Positions 30,021-40,885 of a stretch of 64,000 nt of DNA are shown one piece after another (the stretch's first letter is position 1; every line of letters begins with the position of its first letter). The position numbers and the translations under genes are program-made. The stretch is from Vanessa cardui (taxonomy: Eukaryota; Arthropoda; Insecta; Lepidoptera; Nymphalidae): assembly GCF_905220365.1 (NCBI RefSeq), contig NC_061147.1, positions 2,542,001-2,606,000 on the forward strand, given 5' to 3'. Under the pieces are notes generated by a model. That model made no database searches and was not told the origin of the DNA. It saw only the letters and a program-made list of their open reading frames with translations.

Positions 30021-32790
30021 GACCTCAGGCCTCTGGATCTGACTGTTATATGATGACTTGTATACAATTATCACGATGATCGGATTAGTAGTTAAAAGTG
30101 TAATAGGCGAACAAACAAACTTACTGTCATTCACATTTATATCTATGTATATATACTTAGGTTTCCATTAATAATATTGTTATTAACAAAGTTATCTCTT
30201 TTGTAAATTACAGCATTGACAATAACCTAACATTAAATTAAATTAAATTTTAGTAATATGTATGCCATATTTAATAATGTAAGATAAAAATGCTATCAAC
30301 CTTTTTAATCAGGCAACTATATTTAATGTCATGTTAATTTGATAGGTTTATACCAAAGTATATAAGCTTTTAAATAAAAGCTATTGCAGTTACAATCATA
30401 TTAATGAATTTTTATTTGTTTCAGGTATTGTATTCTGCTTTACTGAATCTGGTGAACGGTCGTTTACTAACTTCACAAATTAAGGTAACTTTACAAAATG
30501 TCATTTAAAATCTAAATATTAAGAAGAAAGAAGGCTTATAAAAAGCCTTTTAGAATGGTCATATTCGTTTTGAATTACGTGTAAATCTCGTTCGTTCGGA
30601 AAGGAGATTCTATCGTTAAGGACCATCAAAAACTCAGTAGTGACCGTTTTAATTAACGAGTATGTCAATAAAGTACAAAGAAAATTTATATATATCCTGC
30701 GTAGCATCAACAAATCCTCCTTCTTTTCAATTCCTATGTTTTGAGTAATATACGTTATATTCAACATTTAGTTTTAAATAAGTTGGCCCAATATTGGACG
30801 ATCAAAGACATTTTTTGTCACCATTGCCCATAGACGGAGATACCTTACATACATATTAATATGTTATCATTCAAAACAAAGACATTTTGTCACATGTTTT
30901 GTGAATACAAAAATACTTAGTGTTGCTGTTTGGCTGTGGAGTATATGATACGTGGGTCACATAGACTTGGACCAAACAAACTCCAGGCATCTTTAATAGG
31001 ACAGGCATCTATCCAGACATGGAATAAGGCCTGCCTTAACTTGTACATTTTGTAACTTTTGTGTAGTGTAGTCTAGTTTGCACGGATACCACTCGCCAAA
31101 TATATCCGTGTTCAAAGGTCCTGTAATTTGATTAAGACGCAAGCGATACCGTATCCTTGATTGGTAGCGCATTGGTAATGTAACAACAAATACGTCTTTA
31201 ATTGATATGCTTAATGGACCTAGAGACATTGGTAAACCACGTATTGGTCAAATAGATAATCAGTTGGCTATTGGCAAGCCACGTATACGTCAAATAGATC
31301 ATAGCTTGGTTATCACTTTATGGCCAAATGTTTGCAGCCAATGTATCTGTAGAAAAGATTATAATTATTAATTAACTTCATTATTTTTGTACCGATTTTT
31401 TTGGGAGTGTATCTATCTGGTCACATATACATTTAAAAAAAATCATTAGTTTTATGTCGGTTATACACTATACACATATGTATTCGCAAAACCAAATTAA
31501 AACCTGGTAATTACTCATAAATCTGTCAACTTGATCTGAAACAGTCTTGAGACTTGAAATCAGAATCCTTCGCAACGGGGGAAGCTATTTTCGACCACCA
31601 TTGGGACATTTCCAGTCTGTATCATTTACATCGTTAAATTACAACTTTATATAAATCACGTCAGGCTTCGTGTATCCATAAATATTTTTCAATCGTTAAA
31701 TGCTTTAAATTACTTAAATGTACGTGTACAATATATTTTCTACAATCAGCAATTAAGGCTAATGTAATTGATTTAGGTGTAGCGTGAAATTAACTGCCTA
31801 AAATAATTACAGGAGCACTCTCTTGAGGAGATATCTTTAAACGTTCAGGGCTCACGCACTCTTATAGATCTATGAATGTGTTAGACAGGGGCAAATCAAT
31901 TATTAATTTATACGTGCAGTCACTTAATGTGTAACAAAATGCGCTGCAGATATACTACTTGACTGGACTTATGAGAATGGCCGGAACCAGTTTTCGTCTC
32001 CAGAATATCGAAATCTGACTTTGTATGAGCAAAAAATAATTAATTAAAATATGCACCTTTCGGACCTTTGTATTGGTTGTAAAAATTTGGTTACTAGTCA
32101 ATCATTAATCTTGAAATTCATATTTGAATCATTTAATAAGATTACTAGCGTGTACATATTTTTGTTTTGTTTTTTAAACTCTAGAGGACGAGAATCTATG
32201 AAGATTAGGGAGGAAAGTCTATTAAAAATTATATATAAATAAACATTAAATTTATCATTTTTTTGACGTTAAACATTTGACAACGCTACAAAATTAAACG
32301 TTTTCTTCCATTATAAAATTTGACTCTTATCACACAAAGAAGTTTCACAAAAAAACCTCTGCCATTTCTAAAACATTTGTAGGTTTACGTGAATTTTAAT
32401 TACGAGACCTCTTACCCGAAGGTGATTTATGTATTTGAAATGTACAAGAAAATTCGGTCTTTTGTAAATGTAACTTTGATGAACCCCTTTTTTATTTTCC
32501 TTATTTCATGGTCCTTTGGCAATGCTTACTAAATTAAAACTTTTAATTAGAAACGAGACTTTTGCTAGCCTGATTACAGCCTCAGGAGCAAAAAGTTTTG
32601 TCTAAGTCAAAAAAATTACGTTATTAATCAAAGAACTCAGAAATATCACAAGAATTTCAACTTTCAAAGGCACTTAACCTTATACAGTAAAGCTCCTTAA
32701 TAGTTAATAATGATAAAAGAAGAAAAAAACACATCGAAATTATTTTTCTTCGAATCGAAACACGGCTACCGTAGTACCGCTATTTATAGA
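30021..32790. other. Long AT-rich stretch without gene
   Basis: About 2.8 kb. Small pieces only: a family-E scrap at 30590-30670 ('GTTCGGAAAGGAGATTCTAT') and a family-C-like scrap near 30812-30850 ('CACCATTGCCCATAGACG'). The frames at 30993-31229 and 32051-32242 show no protein features. Nothing else supported. Confidence 0.45.
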
Positions 32791-33082
32791 TTTTTTTTAT
32801 CGTATAGGTTGGCGGACGAGCATATGGGCCACCTGATGGTAAGTGGTCACCATCACCCATAGACAATGACGCTGTAAGAAATATTAACTATTCTTTACAT
32901 CGTCACTGCGCCGCCAACCTTGGGAACTACGATGTTATGCCCCTTGTTCCTGTAGTTACACTGGCTTACTCACCCTTCAAACCGGAACACAACAACACTG
33001 AGTACTGTTATTTGGCGGTAGAAAAACTGATGAGTGGGTGGTACCTACCCAGACGGCCTTGCACAAAGCCCTACCACCAAGT
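32791..33082 (-). mobile_element. Family C element, near complete
   Basis: TTTTTTTTATCGTATAGGTT, 'GGCGGACGAGCATATGGGCC', 'GTGGTCACCATCACCCATAG', 'CAAACCGGAACACAACAACA' and ends CACAAAGCCCTACCACCAAG. The T run at left is the 3' tail on the minus strand. The first 60 bp resemble the CR1-like LINE tail at 37827. No ORF; non-autonomous. Confidence 0.85.
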
Positions 33083-33151
33083 AAATATGCGAAGAGTGGA
33101 TGGTACAGTCGGGGTAAGAAAAGATTCATCACCTTAAGATCTATTCTCGAG

Positions 33152-33302
33152 TGCTCAGTAGAGCGATAATCTGCTTCACCGATCGAGAGTGACATATTGC
33201 GTCGCAATGATTTGATATTTAGATTCAAAAGGTACTAAGAGTTTAGGACTTGATAATGGAATTAATTTGAAAACTGACGAAGGTTTTCGTACTTTGACTG
33301 TA
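33152..33302 (-). repeat. Family J repeat, copy 2
   Basis: Reverse complement of 11708-11863, including 'TATTGCGTCGCAATGATTTG' and 'GAAGGTTTTCGTACTTTGAC'. Confidence 0.75.
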
Positions 33303-33399
33303 CGTTACAATACAGTATTTTTTTTCTAAAATCCTTATTACTTCCGATAATCATTGCAGCCTCAGTCAAATCGTTTAGTAGAGAAAACAACCTGTACCT

Positions 33400-33654
33400 A
33401 ACTAGCAACCCGCCCGCTTCACATGGGTGCAACATTAATACTAAAATTTGTTTATTTACGTCATCCAGTAGAACCTTCTATAATTATCAGTTTTTCTTTA
33501 ATATATTTTCAATGTATTATATACAAAAACCTTCCTCTCGAATCATTCTATCTAACAAAAAAACCGCATCAAAATTCGGAGCGTAATTTTGTAGATCTAA
33601 GCATACATAGGGACAGACAGCGGTAAGCGACTTTGATTTATACTCTGTAATGAT
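33400..33654 (+). repeat. Family K LINE tail
   Basis: AACTAGCAACCCGCCCGCTT to 'AAGCATACATAGGGACAGAC' and GACTTTGATTTATACTCTG. Similar to 62970-63233. Confidence 0.65.
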
Positions 33655-33689
33655 ACAGTCTATAAGTATTAGAAGATAATTCAATATTT

Positions 33690-33870
33690 AGAGTTTATTC
33701 CACCACGCTCCAAAACGGGTTCATGGATATACACGCGGTAGATTTTATTCCGAAGCTGTAGCTTTCGCGATGTTTTGTACAACCGAGTACATGAATAATA
33801 CACAAATTGAATACTTGAAATTTCAATGGTGCTTGCTCGACCTGACCCCATTAATACACGCGGTATTAAT
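33690..33870 (-). mobile_element. SINE family A, strongly decayed
   Basis: ATTCCACCACGCTCCAAAAC, GATGTTTTGTACAACCGAGT and AATGGTGCTTGCTCGACCTG keep the SINE-A order in reverse. Many indels. Confidence 0.5.
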
Positions 33871-34199
33871 ACCTCATACCCGGTAGAAAATCGATTATGA
33901 TTCAACCGAGTCGGTTATTAACTATTCACATAAACTCTATACTAATTATCTCAGTGCTAAAGCTTAAGATCATGGTTCAGCCGCGATGTTAAAAATAAAC
34001 TAAAAATATTAACCGCTTGTTGCAGCTACGGTACTTTTATTTTACGTTTACACTTCACTAGTGATGGGGTTGTATCGATAAACATATTTTAGTTACGGAT
34101 TTTTTTTTGTTATGAAATAAATGACTATGGATTTATTATTATATTTGTTTGTAAATTTCCGTTACGCTTCACATACAAACCTTTTCCATATTTCATTAA
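33871..34199. other. AT-rich stretch without gene
   Basis: No feature. Confidence 0.35.
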
Positions 34200-34450
34200 T
34201 CACTACGTGGCATAAAAGAAAGTCTCTTTCTTTGTCCCTGTATCCCTATGCATGCTTAAATTTTCAAAACTGCGCAACGGATTTTGATGCGGTTTTTTTT
34301 ATTCTCTCTATCTTTATAGAGTGATTGGAAAAGAAGGTTTTTTATATAACACGTGGACTAATTAGTAAAAAAAATACTGATAATTTTAGAAGTTTCCACT
34401 ATGATGTCATATCATTACACCTGTGCGAAGCCGGGGAGGTTTCTAGTTAT
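34200..34450 (-). repeat. Retroelement tail ending at GCGAAGCCGGGG
   Basis: 'GAAAGTCTCTTTCTTTGTCC', 'GCAACGGATTTTGATGCGGT' and the end GTGCGAAGCCGGGGAGGTTT are the complement of a K-like tail (compare AACTAG..GGCTTCGCACGGG). Old. Confidence 0.5.
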
Positions 34451-35184
34451 TTGTACTACATTATTATAAGTACCTTTGCTTTTTTTGTTATTAATAAAAT
34501 TTACCTTCATTAAAATTGATTTGTTGTTGTTAATAATAAAAAATATAATTGTAAATTAATGTTATCGGGAATTATCCCTACAATATCACACGCAATCAAA
34601 TCCGAAATGTTTAAAATGTTTTGTATTTAATTACATCGATATCCGGTAAGCTTATCGTCCCATCCCTAAAAATTACATCAAAGCGTGCGCCATGTGCACG
34701 ACACGAACAAATCGTTCAAGATTCTTTGGCGTGTGCTTCCTTTGTCTACCCTCATAATCGATGTTTTAATATGCACATCACTACGTCGCATCCGACTTCA
34801 TCGTGCACCTTGCGGCTTATTGTCTAGCTTTTAATTTATTTATTATAGTCTAGAATTTTTTATCGATATTGAATTTAGTTTAAAGGTTTTTTTTATTAAC
34901 ATATTATGGAATTTTAAATTATAATGAGTTCAATGAAGAAAGTTTTAATGGTTTTGGTGATAATTGAAACGTAATTATCATTAATGTTAGTGATGTTTTC
35001 TTTATCGTTAGTTATTTTATGATACAATTATTTTTAATTGGAATCGGGTAAGTGATATTAAAATAATCTTTATAGTTATCACTTAACGTAAAAATGAAAC
35101 AAAATTAAACCGCAAGTGTTTTAAGTAATAATGTCCCAAGTTCTGTTTTGAAATGAATTCACTCGATTCCACTACGTTTATAAA
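34451..35184. other. AT-rich stretch without gene
   Basis: 34680-34830 is slightly GC-richer with a 68-residue frame of no recognisable type. Otherwise nothing. Confidence 0.4.
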
Positions 35185-35265
35185 AGCACTTTTGAAACGT
35201 CATGTTCCCAGATTAGTTAAGCTCAAAGCTCCCACCGGTTCGGAATGTAGATTCGAATGAGTAAT
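35185..35265 (-). repeat. Family E fragment
   Basis: AAAAGCACTTTTGAAACGTC and CTCCCACCGGTTCGGAATGT are the middle of family E in reverse. Confidence 0.5.
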
Positions 35266-35382
35266 TAGAGATTAGACCGTACTTAGACATATTAATTAAT
35301 TACTTACAATGAAATTTTGTAGTTTAATTAATAAAGTCGAAGAAAAAAATGTTATACTTTAATATATAATTATTCAATTATA

Positions 35383-35668
35383 CTTGGTGGTAGGGCTTTG
35401 TGCAAGCCCGTCTTGGTAGGTACCACCCACTCATCAGATATTCTACCGCTAAACAAAAGTATGCAGTATTGTTGTGTTCCGGTTTGAAGGGTGAGTGAGC
35501 CAGTGTAACAGGCACAAGGGATATAGCATCTTAGTTCCAAGATTGGTGGCGCATTGACGATGTAAGGAATGGTTAATATTTCTTGCAGCGTCATTATCTA
35601 TGGGTGATGGTGACCACTTACCATCATGTGGCCCATATGCTCGTCCGCTGACCTATTCCATAAAAAAC
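35383..35668 (+). mobile_element. Family C element, near complete
   Basis: Opens CTTGGTGGTAGGGCTTTGTG, holds 'GTGTTCCGGTTTGAAGGGTG' and 'ACCACTTACCATCATGTGGC', and ends CTATTCCATAAAAAACA. The complement of the 32791 copy, with clear A-rich 3' end at right. Confidence 0.85.
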
Positions 35669-36108
35669 AATGTTGTAATTTTTTTTTATATTTATCGATA
35701 TTATAAGATTTTAATGACATCACTAGTCTGGCGTACTAACTTGCACCGCACCTTACTGTAGGTGTCTAATTAGTGAACACACTAAGTCGTGATCAACCGA
35801 TTTTAACTATTTTCTATTTAACAGTTTATTTTGCTTAATAGAAATAAAAAATAAATGTAGTTAAATGAAAAATCAATAAAGCTTTAAAAAGTTGCTTACA
35901 TGCCTTAATTATATAGAAATAAAAATAAAATAGTTTTTGTACTAATCATAAATGGTCGAAATGCTAGCGGCGTTTTCCTGTTGAATCGTAATTCAAATCT
36001 CTGGTTAAAACTAAACCAGCCCTCCTATCATTAGTGGGGGCATAAGGCGAGGTGTACGTATACTTTTGATAAAGTATAATATGATTGTTCAATTCGTATG
36101 TTACTTAG
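35669..36108. other. AT-rich stretch without gene
   Basis: No feature supported. Confidence 0.35.
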
Positions 36109-36109
36109 T

Positions 36110-36266
36110 TTACATCGTGAGGAAACCTGCATGTTTCATAAAAATTCTGCCACATGTGTATTCCACCTACCTGCATTGGAACAGCGTGTTGGAATATGTT
36201 CCAAAAAATCTTCTCGAAGGAAGAGGAGGCCTTTAGCCCAGCAGTGGATAAATTTACTGGCTGTAG
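36110..36266 (+). mobile_element. SINE family A, 5'-truncated
   Basis: Starts mid-element at TACATCGTGAGGAAACCTGC and runs to 'CAGCAGTGGATAAATTTACT'. The tRNA-like head is absent. Confidence 0.8.
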
Positions 36267-36339
36267 TTTTTGTTCTAAGTTTACTAAGTAAACAGTACGA
36301 TAATGATAGAAAATATTTTATTTTTGTTTTTATTTATTA

Positions 36340-36575
36340 CGAGATAGCCTAGTTGATGATTAATTAGTCCGGGTTCAAATCTGTGCAAGTGCTGTTAAAA
36401 ATTTTCATAAATTTGTGTGTATATATTTTCTCGTGATGGACTATAAAGAAATAGCGTAAGGAAACCTGTTGTTGCCAATTTCATTTAAATTCTCCGACGT
36501 GTGTATCCAACAACCCACATTGCAGCAGCGTTGTGGAATGAACTCTAAACCTACTCTTGTTACTTTAATTTTTAA
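36340..36575 (+). mobile_element. SINE family A, decayed full-length copy
   Basis: CGAGATAGCCTAGTTGATGA head, B-box 'CCGGGTTCAAATCTGTGCAA', 'GTAAGGAAACCTGTTGTTGC' and 'GCAGCAGCGTTGTGGAATGA'. It follows a younger truncated copy by 70 bp. Confidence 0.65.
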
Positions 36576-36905
36576 ACTATTATTATGAATCATATTTTTA
36601 GTATATACGTACTTAACTAGACTGCTATAAATTATTTGGTTTATCGAACTGTACCTTAAAGTAATTAATTAATAAATATGAATATGAATTACTACTGAGT
36701 AAAAACTGTTAAAAATAATATGATAATCCAGCAGACTATTTCACGGATTATGAAGAGATTGTAGAATTTACTACTCATCAAGGCTCTAGCGTCTGTGTCA
36801 GGCAAGAGAGTCTTATCCAAGTCTGGTATGATTAACGGAACACATACAATTAATTATATCAAACAAATTTGTTTGGCTATATAGTGAGTATAATTATTAA
36901 ATACA

Positions 36906-37093
36906 TTTTTATGGTATAGATTGGCGGACGAGCATATGGGCCACCTGATGATACGTGGTCACCATCACTCTACGCTGTAAGAAATATTAACTATTCCTTG
37001 CTTCATCATTGCGCCATCAACCTTGGGAACTAAGATGTTATGTCCCTTGTGCCTGTATTTACACTGGCTCACTCACCCTTCAAACCGGAACGA
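36906..37093 (-). mobile_element. Family C element, 5' part missing (left arm)
   Basis: TTTTTATGGTATAGATTGGC, 'GGACGAGCATATGGGCCACC' to CTTCAAACCGGAACG, then it stops and a second C fragment begins in the opposite direction. Confidence 0.75.
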
Positions 37094-37190
37094 ACGTTAG
37101 AGATGCTTACAGGGTCATTGTCTAGGGGCGGTGATGACCACTTACCATCAGGTGGCACATATCCTTCAACCTATAGTCTGCAAACCTATA
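37094..37190 (+). mobile_element. Family C fragment in opposite orientation (right arm)
   Basis: ACAGGGTCATTGTCTAGGGG, 'ACCACTTACCATCAGGTGGC' and CAACCTATAG are the 3' end of C on the plus strand. Pairs with 36906-36990 as an inverted repeat. Confidence 0.65.
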
Positions 37191-37620
37191 GTTAAAGAAA
37201 AATCTTGCTTTCACTAAGTACTACCAAGTAAATGATAATTTAGAGAATATTGTTTATTAAACAATAAAGAATAATAATCTATAATCTAATGTAACAACAA
37301 TGTAGATACATCAATAAAGCTGCTGACGACAGCGCTACTCATCCTCGTCGAGTAATTACTCTTTATAGTGCGTCGTGATCAACTATTCCACATACGAGTA
37401 CCTTGGGAAACGCCGACATGCGCTTAATTAATATGCCACAGTTAAGAAAACATGAATAGACATACTGTTTAGCTATTTTTTCATATGTAAAAATCTATAC
37501 TAATTTTATAAATCTGAAAAGACATCTATGTGCCGGTTAGTCTGTTGCTTATATAAAACCACTAAGTCGAATTTAGTGAATTGATATGAAGCAAGAATAA
37601 ATCCCAAGGATTTTTTTACC
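37191..37620. other. AT-rich stretch without gene
   Basis: A LINE-tail scrap near 37495-37570 ('ATCTATACTAATTTTATAAA'). Nothing more. Confidence 0.4.
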
Positions 37621-37623
37621 TTA

Positions 37624-37806
37624 CTTTTTTATGATATAGGTGGCAAACGAGCAGGAGGCTCACCTGATGGAAAGTGACTACCACCGCCCATGGACATCTG
37701 CCCCCTGGGGGCATGCAGTTGCGTTGCCGGCCTTTAAGAGTACGCTCTTTTCTTGAAGGTTCCCATGTCGTATTGGTTCGGAAAAACCGCCCGCGAAAGA
37801 AACCTT
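37624..37806 (-). mobile_element. 5'-truncated CR1-like LINE copy
   Basis: 'GGTGGCAAACGAGCAGGAGG' through 'GCGTTGCCGGCCTTTAAGAG' and 'GAAAAACCGCCCGCGAAAG' duplicates the end of the full LINE next to it, in the same orientation and separated only by its poly(T). Diverged (deletion in the CCTGCAACACC segment). Confidence 0.85.
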
Positions 37807-37873
37807 ACAATTTTTTTTTTTTTTTTATGGCATAGGTGGCAAACGAGCAGGAGGCTCACCTGATGGAAAGTGA

Positions 37874-40800
37874 CTACCACCGCCCATGGACACCTGCAAC
37901 ACCAGGGGACTTGCAGGTGCGTTGCCGGCCTTTCAAAAAGGAGTACGCTCTTTTCTTAAAGGTTCCCATGTCGTATCGGTTCGGAAAAACCGCCGGCGAA
38001 AGCTGGTTCCACAAAGTGGTTGTGCGAGGCAGAAAATGTCTGAGAAATCGCGCTGTTGTGGATTTTCGGACATCAAGGTGGTGCGGGTGAAACTTAGAAT
38101 TTTGGCGAGATGTCCGAAGGTGAAATTCAGCAGCCGGGATTAATCCGAACAATTCCTCGGAACATTCCCCGTGAAACATTCGGTAGAAGATGCAGAGTGA
38201 TCCGACATCTCTACGCAAAGCCAAAGGATCAAGGAGATCGGAAAGAGCTTGATCGTCGATAAATCGAGCCGCTCTACGTTGGATGCGGTCAAATGGAAGG
38301 AGCTGGTACTGGGGAGCACCCGCCCAGAGGTGAGAGCAGTACTCCATGTGAGGCCGAATTTGCGCCTTGTAAAGTTTAAGGCGATGGGCCGACGTGAAAT
38401 ACTGTCTCGCCTTGCTGAGCACGCCCAGCTTTTTTGAAGCCAATTTGGCTTTGCCTTCCAATTGACCGCGGAACTGAACGAGGCTCGAAATATCAACGCC
38501 AAGTATTCCGATACTACCTGTAGCGGCTATCGGAATGTTCTCAAATCGTGGAGATACGACAAATGGTGTTTTTTTAGCGGTTAACGCGCAAACTTGCGTC
38601 TTTTTGGGGTTGAAATGGACTAGATTTAGCCGGCCCCAATTCGAGACTTCGTTTAATGAAGACTCGATTTCAGACACAAGTTTGTTCCGGTTCTCTTCGA
38701 CGTTTTCCCGAGAAATATTAGCGCGGCCGGTGTATAAGGTGTCAACGGTACTGTCGTCTGCATAGCAATGAATGTTCCCGATTTGCAACAAATCATTGAT
38801 ATGCAGAAGAAACAGAGTGGGTGATAGAACGCAGCCTTGTGGAACACCAGCATTGACGAATTTTAAGTCAGAGCATGCACCGTCGACAACGACCTTGATG
38901 CTCCGATCTGCCAAAAAGCTGGTAATCCAATTGCATAATTTCCCGGGAAGCCCATAGGAAGGAAGCTTCGAAAGAAGCGCTTTGTGCCATACACGATCGA
39001 AGGCCTGCGCTATGTCCAAGCTGGCTGCTGATACCTCACCCTTGCTCTCAACTGCTTCAGCCCACCTGTGAGTAAGGTAAACTAGAAGATCACCGGCTGA
39101 CCGACCCCGACGGAAACCGTACTGGCGGTCGCTAATCAGCTGGTTCTCCTCTAGATACCGCAGGAGCTGGCAGTTAATAAGGGACTCCATTATCTTGGAG
39201 AGCAAGGAGGTGATGGCTATAGGCCTATAATTGGACGGGTCTGAGCGGTTGCCTTTTTTAGGAATCGGATGCACCAAAGCTGTCTTCCAGGAATTCAGGA
39301 CGACGCCTAATGTGTAGGATTGCCGGAAAAGACGCGTTAAGACCGGTGCCAACTCGGGAGCACATGTCCGTAGCACGATTGGAGGGATACCATCGGGTCC
39401 GCTCGACTTATGAATGTCCAAGGAAAGAAGTGCTTTACGAACTGCACTTTGCCGGAATTTAACCTCCGGCATCGTGGTATCACATCGCGGAATTGTTGGT
39501 GGAGATTTTCCTTGGTCATCCAGAGTCGAGTTCGACGCGAAGAGAGAGCCTAAAAGATCAGCTTTCTCTTTCGCGGTATGGGCCAATGACTCACCGTCTC
39601 TGTGCAGAGATGGAAAAGATGGCTGACAGAAATTCCCTAAGACAGCCTTAGCGAGAGACCAGAACGCTCGTGTTCCTGAAGGGAGACGCACCAGTCTCCC
39701 GCCAATTCTGCCAATGTACTCCGTCTTCGCCCTAGCAATCACGTTTTTGAGGGACCTAGAGGCAGAGTTGTATTCTTTTTTAAATGCGCTGGTATTTACA
39801 TCACGAGACGCAGATGCATTAGCCCAGGTTTGATAGCGTTCCCACTTTCGGCGTGATGCCGTTTTGCAGAAGCGACCAAACCAAGGCTGGGACTTGCCAC
39901 CGATGGGTACTGCAGAGTAAGGAATGAATAGTTCCATACCCTGAAGCACCACATCGGCAACAGAGTCAGCAGCAGCGTTCGGATCATCCGGCGAGAAACA
40001 AATCTGCCCCCATGGGTAAGATGCAAAAAAAGACCGCATCCCATCCCAATCTGCTGACTTGTAGTGCCATACTCGGCGGCACCCAACAAAGCGAGGCCGT
40101 GAGTACCGCACAACCGGCACTGTACTCCGGACGAGACAGTGGTCAGACGAGCCCAGAGGGGGATCGACGATAACCTGATAGCCATCCGGATGTGAAGTCA
40201 GCAGAAGGTCCAACAGGGAAGGTGTATGATCCTCCACATCCGGTATTCGCGTTGGCGAGTTGACCAGTTGTGTCAGATCATATGCTAGAGCGAAGTCCAG
40301 AACAGATCTACCCGCATGATCGGTGGTGCGTGAGCCAAGCCATTCTGCGTGGTGAGCATTAAAGTCACCCAGAATAATGATCTCTGCGGATGGAATCTGC
40401 TGAAGCACGGAATCTGTAGCCATTTGGACGTGCTCAACCAGTCGGTCGGTTTCGGCATTACCGCTATGGGACCTATAAAGGCACGCATAGATTCGCGGAT
40501 GGTCATCGCAGTCTACACGCAGCCAGATAATCGATAGGTCCTGTCCTTCAAGGCTGCCGAGGCGTCGAGAACAGATATCATCTCTGACGTAAACGCATAC
40601 CCCAGCTCGTGGTATAAAGGAATGTTCCAATTTGTACCCAGGGTACGAGAGAAAAGTCGTATCGGCAGGAGAAGATATCTGGGTCTCGGTTAGAAAGAGC
40701 AAGGCCGGCTTCGCCGTTTCCAGATGGTAGTGAACGGCGTTGAGGTTGGAGTTGAGTCCCCTTATGTTGCAGAAGTCCACAGCGAGGGTGGTAGGGGTTG

Positions 40801-40885
40801 CCTTATGATGCCTGCTCCGCTTGCCCCGAACAGTGGCGAGCGCAAAATTGCCCCCCCCCCAGAATTCGGAGGGCAGCCTGGGCAT
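37874..40885 (-). CDS. CR1-like LINE ORF: APE endonuclease and reverse transcriptase
   Basis: 1003 residues, open throughout. The endonuclease has N40 (FCNIRGLNSN), the LTETQ glutamate near 67, LGDFNAHH near 172 and SSDHCLV near 247. The reverse transcriptase has QYGFRRGRSAGDLL, SLDIAQAFDRVWHK, GVPQGCVLSPTLF and the catalytic YADD near 707. The C-terminal 200 residues are arginine/histidine-rich, without RNase H, unlike the LINE at the left edge. GC content is far higher than the locus. The ATG at 40885 follows an in-frame TGA, and a run of 10 G (40851-40860 on the plus strand as C) lies 25 nt into the frame. The start is the first ATG and may not be the true one, since homology begins near residue 30. 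Confidence 0.93.
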   Translation of the reverse strand: MPRLPSEFWGGGNFALATVRGKRSRHHKATPTTLAVDFCNIRGLNSNLNAVHYHLETAKPALLFLTETQISSPADTTFLSYPGYKLEHSFIPRAGVCVYVRDDICSRRLGSLEGQDLSIIWLRVDCDDHPRIYACLYRSHSGNAETDRLVEHVQMATDSVLQQIPSAEIIILGDFNAHHAEWLGSRTTDHAGRSVLDFALAYDLTQLVNSPTRIPDVEDHTPSLLDLLLTSHPDGYQVIVDPPLGSSDHCLVRSTVPVVRYSRPRFVGCRRVWHYKSADWDGMRSFFASYPWGQICFSPDDPNAAADSVADVVLQGMELFIPYSAVPIGGKSQPWFGRFCKTASRRKWERYQTWANASASRDVNTSAFKKEYNSASRSLKNVIARAKTEYIGRIGGRLVRLPSGTRAFWSLAKAVLGNFCQPSFPSLHRDGESLAHTAKEKADLLGSLFASNSTLDDQGKSPPTIPRCDTTMPEVKFRQSAVRKALLSLDIHKSSGPDGIPPIVLRTCAPELAPVLTRLFRQSYTLGVVLNSWKTALVHPIPKKGNRSDPSNYRPIAITSLLSKIMESLINCQLLRYLEENQLISDRQYGFRRGRSAGDLLVYLTHRWAEAVESKGEVSAASLDIAQAFDRVWHKALLSKLPSYGLPGKLCNWITSFLADRSIKVVVDGACSDLKFVNAGVPQGCVLSPTLFLLHINDLLQIGNIHCYADDSTVDTLYTGRANISRENVEENRNKLVSEIESSLNEVSNWGRLNLVHFNPKKTQVCALTAKKTPFVVSPRFENIPIAATGSIGILGVDISSLVQFRGQLEGKAKLASKKLGVLSKARQYFTSAHRLKLYKAQIRPHMEYCSHLWAGAPQYQLLPFDRIQRRAARFIDDQALSDLLDPLALRRDVGSLCIFYRMFHGECSEELFGLIPAAEFHLRTSRQNSKFHPHHLDVRKSTTARFLRHFLPRTTTLWNQLSPAVFPNRYDMGTFKKRAYSFLKGRQRTCKSPGVAGVHGRW

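Noticed and set aside
33027..33070. Possible hammerhead ribozyme in family C (CTGATGAGTGGGTGGTACCT)
   Set aside because: CTGATGA and a stem (GGGTGGTACCTACCC) are present, but the required GAAA after the stem is GACG, so the core is incomplete.
39796..40185. 129-residue minus frame and other frames within 37836-41059
   Set aside because: Shadows of the GC-rich 1003-residue LINE frame; none has motifs of its own.
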